A stretch of DNA of 64,000 nt from Adineta vaga (Eukaryota > Rotifera): the NCBI GenBank assembly GCA_021613535.1, contig CP075495.1, forward strand, positions 14,012,001 through 14,076,000, in the 5' to 3' direction. Every line of letters starts with the position of its first letter. Position 1 is the stretch's first letter. The notes beneath the pieces were generated by a model, which was given only the letters and a program-made list of their open reading frames with translations, ran no database searches and was not told where the DNA came from. Positions 50,096-63,729 of the stretch are shown piece after piece. Made by a program: the position numbers and the translations under genes.

Positions 50096-53000
50096 TCAAT
50101 GATGTATAGTTAAATTTGGATGACGACTTCGGAGAAATGTTAATGTAACACAATCAATATCTGTATTTCCAGTTAGGTCAATCACAAGCAAATTATTCTA
50201 AAATAAGTATCGAATAAGGAAAAAACAAATCAAAATTAGTTAACTTGTTATTATTTTACCATTGTTTGTTGTTCAAATAATTTACGTATTCCATTGGATG
50301 TGAATTTATTCTGTGAAAGGTTCAACGTTTTCAATTGATCTAAGCACAATTTTCCTAATTGATCAAATATACCATCCGTAAGATTATTTTCTAAAAAAGA
50401 AAAAAAGAAAATTTATTAAATAAAATACAAACCATAGACATAAATCACCTGAGAGATTGATGGAATAAATAAACATGAAATTTTCAAAGACTTTTAGTAT
50501 ACAGATTGTTTGTTCTAATCGTAAACTTAGACGTTGAAGAGATAAGTCAAATTTATCAAAAAATTGCTTTAATGCCGATCGAATATTCGAATAAGCCGCT
50601 AAGATAATATCAAAAAGATTTCAATTAAATGTAAAACACAATTCATTTACCCATTTTATTCACTTTACAAAGTTGTTCATAAACAAAAACTGGATCTTTT
50701 TCAACATAAGTTGCTTTTATCTAAGTACATACAATATGATATTCCCAATCTTGTCGATCGTAGAGTGTGACAGAACAAGCATAGATATTATAATTATCAT
50801 GTAAACGTTTAAGAACTTGATAACGAAGACTAGTTAATGTATCTGATGGAGACCTAGAACAAGAAATTCATTTCAAACGAATGTATAAATATATATATCT
50901 TACATTGGTATGCGAAGTTTTTTATCATCCTGTGTTCGTTGAGTTGTATTTGCTAAACATCGAATAATTCGAGTTGATAGATCATGTGATACAGAAGGTT
51001 GAAGAACAATTGTAGTTGTCGTTGCTGATGTTGCAATCGTATTCGTTGATGATGTGGATGATGGGCGTCGAGATCGTGTAACTGATTTCGGTGTCATTAC
51101 TTGTAAAACAGGTGATAATGATGGCGTGAGATGAGTAGGAACAGGTGAATCTTTTTTCAATGGTGAAAATAAATCTATATCATCAAAATTGATAAGATCA
51201 ATATTATTTGTTGATTGCAATGGAAGAGGAGATGGAGGAACAGGTTGTATAATTTTTGGTGGTGATTTTGTCTCAGTTGTTGTTCGTCTGCGTTTTCGTG
51301 CTGGTGTATGTGAAGAGGAAACAGATGGTGAACGCGATCTTTGAAGACGTTGTTTTCGTGTTTTTGTATTTGCTGAATGATCAACTTCGATAGGTTCAGT
51401 ATCATCAACAACCCAATTTTTTTCATTATTAGTTGTTCGTTCATATTCAGCATCAGAAATAAATGGTGTCAATTTAGATTTTTTCATTATTACTGGTGGC
51501 TAAATAAGATAATTAGTTGTTCATTTTCAATGATAAGAAGAAATATATTTCATATACTCGTTTATCTGTTGATGTTGCATCATCATCATCTGTTCGAATT
51601 CCTCGTCGAATATTGTTCATAATACTTTTATATTGTGGTCGTTTATCAGTCTTTTTTTCTAAGACATCATCGATACTATCATTACTATTTGAATTATGTT
51701 CAACTGTTAAACTGTTAATAATAACGAGAAAATAATATACAAATGAGTTTTGTTTAAAATTTTACTCACGTATCTTCTTCATCAGAATCGTTTCCAAAAT
51801 CACTACGAATAACTCGTTGTGTACAATATGTTGGCTCATCCTCTAAATATTAAAAAGTACATTTATGTTTGAGTAATAATTCAGAGCTATGAATAAATCA
51901 GAAAATTACTTCTCATTGATATTAAAAGTAATTCTTTCAATCGAGTAAATCTTCTTCGATCATCTGGTGTCATATTTTCATCATACAATGTTAAATAATC
52001 TACAGCTGTATAACCCTTAAAATACGAAAAAAAAGTATTAGTTCTCTTTTGTTTAAAAGTCGAAAATTCCAACTCACATTATTAGTTCGTATATTTGTTT
52101 TAGCACCATATGAAAGTAGAACTTCAATTATATCTAATCGTCCACTATTACAAGCATCAATCAACGTAGTAATTCCATTATTTGCTCTGACATTAATATT
52201 GGCTTTACAATCTAATAGATATCGAACGATATCTACATGACCATGATTAGCTGCTTCATGCAATGGTGTCCAACCATGATTATCTTGAAGATTAATATCA
52301 TCCTAAATAAATTCTTATTTATTAAAGAAATTAAAGATAGTTAAGATTATTTACTCCTTCTGAAATAAATTGTTTTACTTTTCTTAAACCATTTTTCTCT
52401 TTACAAGCTAAATGTAGACGACTTTCACCATAACAATTTCTCCAGACTTTTTTCCTCTAATAAAAAAACAACAACAAAATACAGATCATCAAGAAAAGCA
52501 AAATTAAATATTTTACCAGTCGACTTTTACTACGTAATGTTGAATCCAGTTCATTTTCATCTTCACCATCTTCATCTTCATTTTCCGATTCATCAGAAAG
52601 TGTTGCTAAAACTGCTTCATCATCATCATCAGTACCTTCTTCTTCATCTTCATCATCGTTTGATTGTAAAGAATCAGTTATTTCACTCGTCGTACGTTCT
52701 GAACGTCGTAAAATTTCACTATAATTATCTTCAGTGATTGGTGGTTGAATATTAGCCATAAATTCTTCTAAATCATCATCCAAATGTATACTAGAATCAC
52801 GTAATTTCATAGCAAAGACAAGTGCAACAGCCATTCTCTAAGCATAAAAAGCTAAATTAATAGAATAATATGAGAAATTTAGTGTTTACAATTAAACTTT
52901 GATCATTCGTAGATCGAGCAATGGTTAGAACTCGTCGAAATGTTGTTATTCGTACATCAACATCGACTTTCAATCGATATTCACATTTAATTATTTCACA

Positions 53001-54804
53001 AAGTGAATAACCTTGCTAAAACAATATCAAATCAATTACTTTGTTTTCATTTCGACTAAATATATATATATATATATAAATAGATATTTTACTTCAACAT
53101 CAGCTCGTGAACCTAAACCAATTCGACAGCTCATTTCTCGTCGAAAATAATCCATACTTGTTTGCCATTCTCGTAAATCTTGACAGATACTTCCAAGTGA
53201 TGAATAAATCACTGCCATTTCTGTTTCATCAAGATTTAATTCTTGAGCATGTTTTAACTAAATACAATTCATTTCGTTTACATCGAATTGATACTCAAAT
53301 CTCTACGATTTTTACTTGTTTTAAATAATAATTTTTGCTCTTTTCATTACGTTTTAGATGAGAAAATGCATCAGCACATTTTTCAGCTAATTTCATCTTC
53401 TTTTGAAGATCTGTTTCTTGTTCATAACGATCTTGTAATCCCATTACAATTCTTTGTACTAAAAATTGGAATTTACCTTATGAACTACAAAATCAGATAA
53501 GAATTACCATCAATTAGATCTCGTCTAGCTTTTTCCTTGATAGGATCACTTTTTCGATATCGATAGATTTTTAAAAGATAACTTTTTGCACCTTGATAGT
53601 CATCGAACAGAAGAAGTGCCTAGACATATACACATATCAGATCATCTAAGAAGGTTCGTATTGATGAAGTTCATTACCTGGGCAATGTCATGTAAACATG
53701 AAAGATATTCCGTCGTATTTTTTGCTAATTGAGCATATCGAACAGCTTGTTCCATTGTTGTTATAATTTCTTTCTTATATTGTAAGAAATTCGGTACACT
53801 TAAATAGAATGTCGAGACGGACGAATGAAGACGAGCTAATTCTTCATGCAATTGATGTTTCCTAGAAGAAATCGAATCGAAAAAGATATTCTTTACTACA
53901 TTATTCATCTTTAATGAACTCGAGGTATGATCAGATTCACGAAAATTTCGACTTACTTAGCAAGTTCAATCGCATTTTTTATATATTGACTTAATGCTTT
54001 CAGACTTGCACCAGACTTATCACCGGTTGTATATTTTTCACTCATTGCATTCGCTGAAATATTTTCATCAATAGGAAATCAAATATCGAAGGTGTCTTTT
54101 TCTTACCAATATTAATATAAGCTCGTACACGTTTTAATGCTAAATCTTGTTGTCGTTTTTCTAAATCTTTTGTCTTGATATTCTGTTTCTTTTTCGTATC
54201 AATATTCAATTGATAATCCAATTTGTCAATCATTAATAAACTATTTTTTGCTGCATCTAAACTTTTCTTACAAATTTCACGTGGTAATTGATCACGTTCT
54301 GCATCATGTAAAACATCATCTTGTAAATAACTTAACCATACCCAATATGTATGTGTTAAACATGTATAAGCTTGTTCTGTTCGTTCATCATCAGCGAAAT
54401 CACGTGCTGATGAGAGAAAATTTAAATGATGTTTTTCACTTTTTTGAAATTCATTTTTAGCAAAATAACATTCACCAATAAATCGATGACAATAAAGAAT
54501 ATCTTCACGTAAATCAACTGATTTTGCTTCATGTAATTCTAGTGTAAAATATTTGATTGCTTCATCAAATTTTCCTAAAGAAAAAGAAAAGTTTGAATTC
54601 ATAAAAATGAAAATATTTACCAGCAGATCGACAAGCTTCAGCTGTTTCATTATAAATATCGATTTTTTCTCTCGGATTTCTTCCAGTAGCATGACGAATC
54701 CGTTCAGCTTCTTTTAAAAGTTCTAGAATGATTGAAATGAACTTTAGCTCAATATATAATTATTCTTTTGAATGAAATTTACTTTGAAGTCTTTTATCAT
54801 CCAT
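50096..54804 (-). CDS. TONSL: Tonsoku-like DNA repair protein
   Basis: TONSL with MMS22L protects and repairs stalled replication forks; its ankyrin domain reads histone H4 unmethylated at Lys20. More than 15 short exons. Order: TPR region (about 52920-54804; GKFDEAIKYFTLELHEAK, GSICQDLREWQTSMDYFRRE), acidic stretch (about 52550-52700), ankyrin repeats (about 52000-52450; GESRLHLACKEKN, HGWTPLHEAANHGHVDIV, GITTLIDACNSGRLDII), a long Ser/Pro/Arg-rich linker (about 50900-51500), a ubiquitin-like piece (DKKLRIPM...YDRQDW), and leucine-rich repeats at the end (LDQLKTLNLSQNKF, NLLVIDLTGN). Residues equivalent to human W563, E568, N571 and D604 of the histone pocket appear kept. The LRR part is shorter than in vertebrates. 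The start at 54804 is the first in-frame ATG (MDDKRLQ). Confidence 0.9.
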
Positions 54805-54897
54805 TAGGTTGTGTAGACATCTACAAAAATAAATAAAATTCTCTATTTCAATTTTGTTTCTAACAAAATTCTATTTTTTCTAAATAAATAATTTCTA

Positions 54898-55420
54898 TCA
54901 TAATTGAATCTGTTCTTTTAATTCATCGATAAGACTTTTATAATTCGATAATAAATGTAAGATATTTGATAATTTTTCCTGATTATCTTTTGTTATCATC
55001 GATGATGAATGATCAATAGTGATTTTATTCAATGTCGATTGATGGTCAATAATTTTCCTGGATTAGAAAGGAAAACAAAACTAAAGAAATGATATATAAC
55101 CTTGACAATCATCTCGATTACCATTGACAACCATCATAAACTTCACGTGTTAATCGTATGTCACCTTGTAATGGTTCATATTGCTTTTTTGTTTGTTGAA
55201 TTTGTTTTTTGTTCGATTCATTAGTTAAATAATTATCAACATTAACGTCATCATTATCATTCATTGGAAGATCAATTAAAAAAAAATGTCGTTCACATAG
55301 ACCATTTGTATACATCGTTGGATGATTCAATGGTAATGAACGGTGACATTTTACCTTGCAGCAATGATGAAGTTTGCTTCCTAAAGGTAATGAATGTTTC
55401 TTTCGACATGATTGTGTCAT
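54898..55420 (-). CDS. Small protein with a Cys/His cluster, possibly KANSL2/INO80D-type zinc finger
   Basis: Two exons, 55122-55420 and 54898-55057, joined in phase (TG then G, giving Trp). About 152 residues. The N-terminal part carries CCKVKC, then a spacer, then CERH, in the form C-x3-C...C-x2-H. This resembles the C3Hc3H zinc finger of KANSL2 and INO80D, in particular the KANSL2 C-terminal finger (CNK.VP...C..HF.LP). The middle is Asn/Asp/Gln-rich, and the C terminus forms a probable helix (NILHLLSNYKSLIDELKEQIQL). The resemblance is weak and the protein is much shorter than KANSL2. It lies 93 nt upstream of TONSL on the same strand. Confidence 0.5.
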
Positions 55421-55919
55421 TTTTCAATATTTTAGAAATCAATATGAACGTAGTCGAATCGTTCTACTAAACAAAAGAATTTGTCATTTGTTCGTTCGCT
55501 AAATTTCAATTGGTTCAAGAAATAAACGAACAAAAGTTATGTAGAATGTAGAGGGTGTAGAAATGATAAAACTTAGTTAGATCGAAGAAAATTTTCTGTT
55601 TTGTTTTCTTAGATAAATAAATAAATGAATTAATATATGTAACTCATATATATATATATATATTTATATATTTATATTTGCGAGATTTTGTATTGTTTTT
55701 GGTTATGTGAATTAAAATGAATAAATTGTTAAAGTATTCATTTGTTAAATTATAATGAAGAGATTCAGATTGTTATGAAAATTAAAAAAATGAAACAATA
55801 AAATTGATAGTTGCATTGAAAAAAACAGCAAAGAACGTGCATAACAATTTCTTTTGTATTTTTCTGTGATATTAATGGTTTTATTTATTCTAAAAGAAAA
55901 GTGAGCAAAAAAATGCGCT
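55421..55919. other. Spacer with TA microsatellite
   Basis: About 500 nt, AT-rich, with (TA)n at about 55648-55662 and around 55670. It runs to the 3' end of the alveolin-like gene and probably holds its 3' UTR. Confidence 0.5.
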
Positions 55920-57761
55920 CTATTGAGTAAATGTTTGTTGGGAGGAATAGGATTCGTAGCTACTGCTACCACCACCAACAGCACCATTGCTTGATTCAAC
56001 AAGACCAAGATTACCAAATTGAGCATCAAGACCTCCGGTATATCCGTTAGCACCAGCACCACCAGCATTTGCACTATAAGTGGAAGAGGATTCGTAGCTG
56101 CTTGATGCAAAACCACCACCAACACCACCGTCGCCGCCACTAACATTACCATTGACGACATCGAAACCAGCACCTCCTTGAACGGATGAAAACCCATTGA
56201 GTGAAGATGAACCAAGATCAAAACCACTAGCACTACCACTTGATTGAAAACTTTCAAAATTCGAAGATTCAAATGATGAAGTTGAATTGGCAGGAGGCGA
56301 CTACCAATGACGAAAACAAACATAAGATTATAAAAAAAACTGAATGTTCGAGACTTACGATATCTTCTACAACACCAGCTTGTCGAGCGTGTGAAATAAG
56401 AGTTTGAGCATCTTCTAATTGAGCACCGTAACGTGCAACATAGTCAGCAGGATTAGCACGTTGTATACCCAAGTTTTGAAAACGACGAACAACTTGAGCC
56501 TTGGGTGCTTCATAACTATATAAAGATAGTAATTAGTACATGTGTCAGTCAATTAATCAAGGTTTTATTTATACTAAATAATAATGTTACGCGGTTTTTG
56601 TAGGACTGGAGGCGGGGCACGTTGAACAATAACTTGACGTTTTTGTGTCAATCGATATGGTAACCAACGTTCAACGATAACATCACGTGGTCTAGGTGGG
56701 ACAGGAGGAAGACGTTCAATGATGACTGAACGAGGTGGGACAGGTAAAGCTGGAAGCATTTTTGTAATAACTATAAAAAAAGAAACAACGAGAAATATTA
56801 ATCTTTTTCATACACTACGCTCGTCATCAGTATGTCAATTGTTGTACCTTGAGTGCCAACTGCTGCTGGTAGTTTGGGTGGAGCTTCACGAATAACAAGA
56901 GGTGGCAATGTTGGAGGAGGAGGTGGGCGTTGACCTGTGTTACAAGATAAATTTGAAGATCTAGTTACAAGTAGATTTTTACATACGGATGTAAAGTGGA
57001 GGAGGTGGAGGTGGTTGAGGAGGACGAACTTCTTTGATAATAAGAGGCTAAAACATATAAGTTTTAGTTGTATTATCGATTTTCATTTCAGAGAGAGTCT
57101 TTCGTATACATACGCCTGGGGGAGCTATAGGTGGTGGTTGTAGAAATTTAACGATAACTCGTTGTGTATAGGTTTGTTGACCACCTGGAGCTGGTCGTCG
57201 AACAATTTCAGGATTAGGATCTTTAAAAAGACCTTGCGCATCTGTCGCATAAGTTGTTACTGCCGATGAACGTTGTTCGAAATTGCTTGAACCAAAAGCG
57301 GCTTCACTATTTGATGATGATCCTAGATGACCTTGTTGTGCGAAACCACTATCCAAACCATTGATACTCGAAGTACTACCAGCACCAATACCGCTAAAAC
57401 TTGAAGATGATGAAGAATAAAATCCATTATTAGCACCATTAGCAATGCCACTATTTAAAAGTGTTTCGCCAGCGTCAGCTCCGTAACCTGTTGAAGATGA
57501 TGACTGATAACTTGAATAACTTTCTTGTGCTCCACCAACATTAGGAGCAATAGCAAAGTCGTCTGACAAAAAAAGAATAAAATAAAAAGTCAGAAAAATA
57601 TTTACACATGATGACTAGACAATCACACCTAGATTTCTTTCTATAAATCTTTTTACAATAAACTTCGCTAGAAATAATATTTAAATGAACTTACTTCCAT
57701 TCAATACATTACCACCAGAGCTACTCTGATAGAAGGATGATGCTGATTCTTCAAAAGACAT
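55920..57761 (-). CDS. Gly/Ser/Ala-rich protein with alveolin-like VPxPRxxIIERLPP repeats
   Basis: About six exons. The N-terminal part (about 57200-57761) is Ser/Gly/Tyr/Ala-rich (YSSYQSSSSTGYGADAG). The middle has Pro-rich segments and a run of short charged repeats: TQRVIVKFLQPPP, PLIIKEVRPPQPP, PLVIREAPPKLP, RSVIIERLPPVPPRPRDVIV, ERWLPY, KRQVIVQRAPP, PRNIII. Then comes the segment FQNLGIQRANPADYVARYGAQL. The final exon (55920-56300) is again Gly/Ser-rich. The alternating PxPxxxIIERLPP pattern resembles the cortical cytoskeleton proteins called alveolins or articulins, which form membrane-lining filament layers in protists; similar repeats occur in some animals. A structural role under the skin or in another intracellular lattice is inferred. 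The start at 57761 opens MSFEESASSF. Confidence 0.65.
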
Positions 57762-60700
57762 TTTTCAATTGAATAGTACGGCTCTCAAACAATAATAATC
57801 TAAAGATAATAAATAGATAAAAATAGGATAGATCGAAGGATATGATTTCTACACGTCACCTTGTTGATTGTTTTCTAAAAGCCTCTCTATGTATCTATTG
57901 AAAAAAAAACTGTACAATATAGATAATGCAAATCACTTTATATGTAATGAGGGGAATGAGCTGTTACTGTCTCTGTTTTTTCATATATGGTGTTTAGTCG
58001 GGTGTGGAATTTTCTTTCTCCTCTTTTTTCTTCTTGTCGTCAATACTTTTCGTTGACATCGTCTTGTATCGATATGCACGGTTTTACGTTTGATACGCAA
58101 GTAAAGACAAAAATTACACACTCATACTACAACTGATTGTGATCGAAGGCCAAATGTTTTTATATACGACTGAGGTATATGCGCATCACTTGCATATTTA
58201 TTTATTCATTCACTCATTCATCTATTATTTCATTTGATCATCCATCATGTTTACGGGTGTGTAAGTCAAAGTCATCAAAGAACAGAAAAAATATTAACCT
58301 TGAAACTATGTTTATTTTCATTTCAACTCTTGAGTAAATCTTTCTAATAATGATTGAATCATATTCTATATATCAAACATTTACCCTCAAAGACTCATTG
58401 ATAATTGTTGATATAACTCATGATAGAATGTGAATGAAGGTGTTCTGCTATCAGTCATATAGATAGTGGCAATTTATCTTGTCATGGTCATATTGATATT
58501 ATACAGGGACAGTAGTTTTACAATCGAACGTAAAGAAAAAAACTTATCGATATGTAAACATAACTATTGTCTCTCATTGTTCTCCTATTGCTATTATAAT
58601 ATCGAACAAAGAAATTATGATCAAATGAAAAGTGAACGAAGACCTTCGTTTGGTAAAGTTGATTTATCAGCAATACAAGAAAAATGTTCATTTTATTTTT
58701 TTTTCTTCTCTTTCTCTATCATTTTACACGTTTACTGACATATTATAGTCAATGAGATATTTATTAAAGAAAAAGAAGAAAGAATGCTTTAGCTCTAATT
58801 ATACAGGTGTTCTTTTTACTTAATGTGGCATTTTTGATTATCAATTATATAGAGACAAGTAAACAGTCTTTGTCACAATATTCATAGACTCAATGAAAAA
58901 TCAATTTTGTTTTCTTTAAACAATGATTAAAATTCATTTTCGTTGACTTTCACACGAATTTTTCGATCATCGAAGATTGTTTACGCATAATTTTCAAAAA
59001 AATACATGAAGGTTGTAAGAAAAACCTCTTATCAATAACAAATAATGTCTCAACAAAGCGTAAAATCGTTGTCTAATGACTTGTAATATAAAAATATCAA
59101 AGTAAAAAATTGTTCCGACGGACAAATATTAATTTTTTTCTTGTACAAATTTATTATCAAAAACCTTCTCCTATCAACAAATATCCATATATATATATAT
59201 ATGTATAGAAATGTTCTGTGATGATGTTTTTCATTTTTCTAATTATATAACCAAGAAAATGCTCAAGTAATTAACAAAATTTTTGAAGGTTATCATTTCG
59301 AATAGTTTGTTCGATTTTTGTTTTTTTACAATCAAATTTAATTTTTCTCAACAACGAAGAACGATTATTAATGTTAGTAAAAGAGATAATCATCAATAAA
59401 GATGAGAGAAAGAAAGAATAAATGTATCGTTTGTATGTTGAATAATGATGGCTTGATGATTGGGTGAGTCGCGGGACATAGTCAAAAACAAAAAACATAA
59501 TAACAAAACACTTGTTTACATCGATTAAATAGAGCTTGATTTTTATTACCAATCATTATATCTTATATTAAATATTTAACTAAATCTATCGATTATAGAA
59601 GAAATGAAATACATGATTTATGTCTTTGAAAAGTAAAGAGTACAGTTATTGACATTATTTTCGAATTTGTTGAAAACCTTGATAGTTCGATAATAAATTA
59701 TTTACCTGATTACTACTTATGAATCTATCAGATAAATCTATTACTGTAGTTTTGACGTAGATTAATATCAATAGACATCATCACTAATTAATCAGCAATA
59801 CATGTGATAGTCAAAATGTGAAGTAATTAGCAATGCTGTTAGAAAAATGAGTTGCTTTTCTCGTACAAACAAATGTTGATTTTCTTATGTATACTTTATT
59901 TGAGAAGAGTATTTATGAATACTATAATAAGTACGATAATGTGTACCTTTATGTATATAGTTATAACTAAAATCTATAAATAACATCGGAAATGATTTAG
60001 TAAATAAAATGTAATATGACAGTTTGGAAAAGAAGAGAACATTTTATTCAAGGTAAATAACGATGATAGTAAAGTTAGAGCAACATGAACCAATATTACA
60101 TCATTTGCCTCTAGTAAACATACGGATAAAGCTGCTTTACAGTTAAAGTGGATCGTATATTAGAGTGTAGCATTCATTACGTTTTTTCTTCCGGAATAAT
60201 TAAGAAGATTTTATCTTTGATTTTTTTTTTGCACTTTTTGAGTACATAATTTGAAACATTTATTTCTTTTATTTCAAAATAAAGACAAGTGTTTTCTTTC
60301 TTCGTTCAGACATGATATCTTCGAAATCATTTCGTTATTCTTTTTGTACGAAAGAAAAAAGCCCCGACTGACTTATAGATAATGATTGAAGTTCAATTAA
60401 ACATAATCAGAATAATCGATATTGAATGATTTTTGATTATTATCATTTATACATCAATTATATGATATGAAATGATAAACAGATGTCAAGAATAAAACTG
60501 TATGTGTTTTTTCCTTGTTGATAGACGTAGGTCAATCATTACTCTTGGTTTTCTATATCTGTTTCTACTCAAATTTAAGATTATTACCCTACATGAAGAT
60601 CTAATCATTCATAAGTCAAATAACACTAAGAGATCAATATTTGTTGGAAATATAAGAATGAATTTATCGTGCTATTAGGAAAGTATAGTCTCTAATCTGT

Positions 60701-61065
60701 TTCATTTGAATTTTTTCATTTGTTGCAAGACTTATTTGTTGTACTTGACGAAATGAACTCATACCATCGGAACGATCTCAATTATTTTCAATATCACAAA
60801 AAGAGAAACTGATCTTTTTTTTTTATCTCAAACACATTGAAATCAATCGACCATATCGTTTATAAATATTCGTCTAATGTCAATCTCAAGAACAAATAAT
60901 CATTGATTGAGTCCAATAAGAACATCCAGTGATTCATTTCTTACACAACGAACATCAAGGAGATGAATCTTACCAATGACAAATCAATATGTACTATTAT
61001 CAATCAAATAGATTTTTATTTAACATGTCTAAGAAAATATTACAGACAAAAAAAAGAAGAGTTTT
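57762..61065. other. Gene-free 3.3-kb region
   Basis: The longest stretch without a gene. Open frames here (for example 58466-58738 and 59271-59552) are short, low-complexity and lack family features. A TA run lies near 59189-59202. The left end must carry the upstream region of the alveolin-like gene. No tRNA-like cloverleaf or transposon ends were recognised. Confidence 0.5.
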
Positions 61066-62971
61066 CTATTCAATCGATTGTTTCTGCCAAAAATGATTCG
61101 TATAAACTTTTCTACAAAGATAAAACATAATTTTATTTGATAAATATACAATAAAAAGGAAACATACTTGTTTAACACCAACATTCATTTCAAGATGATG
61201 TTTAAATGCTGTAAACATCTTCTTTTCTCGAATATTAAGAACATCTTTTTGACGACTAAATAAATAAATACATAAATTCAAAGTTTCCTATTCAATAATG
61301 TATCGATTAATCAGAAAATATACCTTCGAATAAAATGTCCAAGAAAGAAAATGATTCCATTGATTAATAGAATGATTAGTAATAGAGAATAAGCTGGATA
61401 AAAAAGAAAATCATCGATTAAATTCTAAATAGAAAAGAATAAAGAAAGTTCTTTTCAAATAAGAAAAGTCTTATACTAATGTTGAATTGATTTGCCATGT
61501 TGTTGAAGATTCATCAAGAAATATAAATGGAATTTTTACATGAGATGTTTTTAAATAACGTCGAAAGATTAATATTGATGAAATTATCATAAGTATGAAA
61601 GAAATCAATTGCATTATCGATAATTTAATATTCCATGATCGATGTTTAATTTGAGTTTTCCTATTGATTAAAATTTAATCCTATTTTTTTTTCAAATACA
61701 TTCATCTCTTCTACTTACTCATGTAAAATCAATCGTTCATTAATACATTGTTCTAATCGTTTACAATCATTATGTAATGTATTTAGTGATTTCTGTACAC
61801 TACTAAATACAGCATGATCGATAGTTAAGCAAACTTCATGAATTTGATTTGTACAACGTGTTTCCTAGAAATTGATATTCTATAAATGAAAATATCTTCG
61901 ATTGAATAGAATGTATTACTTTAGCTAATTCAGGTAAATAAATAGTTGGCATGTCGAAATTGGTTTTAGAAATTTCAGGTTGGCGACAGAGATTTTGAAC
62001 AATTTGCATTAGAACACGATGTCGATCACGATCACTACCAGCTTCATCAGCTTTAGCTAAATAATAATGCATTTTTTCGGGATTTGATTTATTTAATTGT
62101 TCAACAAGTGTTAATGTTCGTTTGCATAAAGCTTGACCAATTGGATCGAATAAAACAAAAATTAAATCAGCATGATTACCTAAAGAGAAAGGTAAGACAA
62201 GGAAAAAAAATTTATTTGTGAACAAACCAAGCCAAAGAATTGCTTGTTCAACATCGAATGGATATGCCATAGCACCATCGACAAGTCCAGGTGTATCGAT
62301 AAAAGAAACAAGAGGAAATTTCTTTTGTTTCGAAGATGAAATTTCTGTTGTTATATAATTCATCAGACCTACGAAGAAGATTGTTATTTGAAGTAGAAAA
62401 GAATACAAACGAACCAGGAATGTTTCCTAATGGACGAAGATAAGGAAATAAATGCATTGTTGCAGGACCCTATAATGTAATTGATAGAGATTAAGTTTCG
62501 TTTTATATTTATGAATTTTGTTTACGATTACCATTAGTGATTCTCGTCGTTTACCACTTGTAATAATGGAAACTCCTATAGATATCGATAAAGAAAAACT
62601 ATTATACGTATGATTTCATTTACCTTGAGTTTCGATTGCTACTCCAGTTCGTTGAACATTATCTTCAATATACCAGTTGACAAGAGATGATTTACCTATT
62701 GATTTCAAAAGTTAAGAAACTTCTCTTCGTTTCCAAAGATAAAATTCAATTTTACCAGCGCTATGATTGCCAATAAGTAATATACTTATCTTCTTATTTG
62801 GAGCTATGATAGATAGACCAAGCCATTGTGCGATTGTGACAAGTCCTACAAGATTTTGAAGATGAAAATATCCGTGAGAAAATACTCAAAGAAACCTGTA
62901 TCAGGATGATGATAAATATGTTCAATTTCATTGACAATTTGTTCGTATTGAGGTGTAATCATACGTTGCAT
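61066..62971 (-). CDS. Dynamin-type GTPase with C-terminal membrane anchor
   Basis: About seven exons. The G domain has the P-loop GNHSAGKSS (G1), a Thr-bearing switch (GVAIETQGVSI, G2), DTPGLVDG (G3) and, in place of NKxD, LAKADEAGSDRDR (G4). The spacing and the AGKSS P-loop are those of the dynamin/EHD superfamily. A stretch MGPATMHLFPYLRPLGNIPG sits between G2 and G3. After the G domain a helical part (LNTLHNDCKRLEQCINERL) leads to two hydrophobic segments (LSIMQLISFILMIISSILIF and PAYSLLLIILLINGIIFFLG), then a basic tail. No pleckstrin or EH domain is seen. A membrane-bending or tethering GTPase of an intracellular membrane is inferred. The start at 62971 is the first ATG of the 5' coding exon. 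Confidence 0.75.
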
Positions 62972-63729
62972 TGTACTGGCAAACTAGTGTTATTTTTACT
63001 ACAATTCAGCAATGTCGAAGTCATAAGAAAAATGTGAATGTTGATATAATGTAATCTATCTACCAAGGAAAATGTACAATAGTTATTCTGATTATTCTAA
63101 CGATATATAAACAAAGTCAATGAATCATTTTTTTTTATATTCGAGCCATTGTTTGAAATAATTTCATCGTAGATCTAGTGATAGATGTCGGTCTTCAACA
63201 ATCATTATGAATCCTCGATCAAGTTAATTTTGACATAAACTTTTGATTGAGAACAATTCAAGTGAAATGAGTGAATCTTCTTTGATTGTCTACTTTTGGA
63301 ATTAATATGGATGAGATTGATGAATTGACTGTCTGACAAAAGTTTATAGCTATCAAAAATCATAAGGATCTTTGAAATAGTTACAGTCTTTTTTATTGTT
63401 GCCAGACACACACGCACGCACACATTTACACTTATAGAAAAGAAAAATACAAGTTAACCACATAGAATGTTTTTTAGTTAGTTAGTTTGCTTGTTTGTTT
63501 GTTTGCTATATTTTTTTAAAGAGAAAGAGAAAGACGCACGTTTACACAAAGAACAGCAAAAAGAGACAAAAAAAACCATCATCCTCAGCAAGAAACAGCT
63601 CAGAGTAGTAGTGGTAGAAAAAGAAAAACGACAACAACAGCAAAAAGTAAGTACACTGTGCATTATTGTGGTTAATGTTGTCGTTGTTGCTGGAACAATC
63701 AGCTTCATATATCAAAATGTTTATTTCTT
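62972..63729. other. Intergenic spacer
   Basis: About 760 nt between the GTPase gene and the RGG gene's 3' end. It contains a TTGTTTGTTTG run near 63490-63505 and short CA repeats near 63405-63422. Small open frames on both strands are low complexity and not called. Confidence 0.5.
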
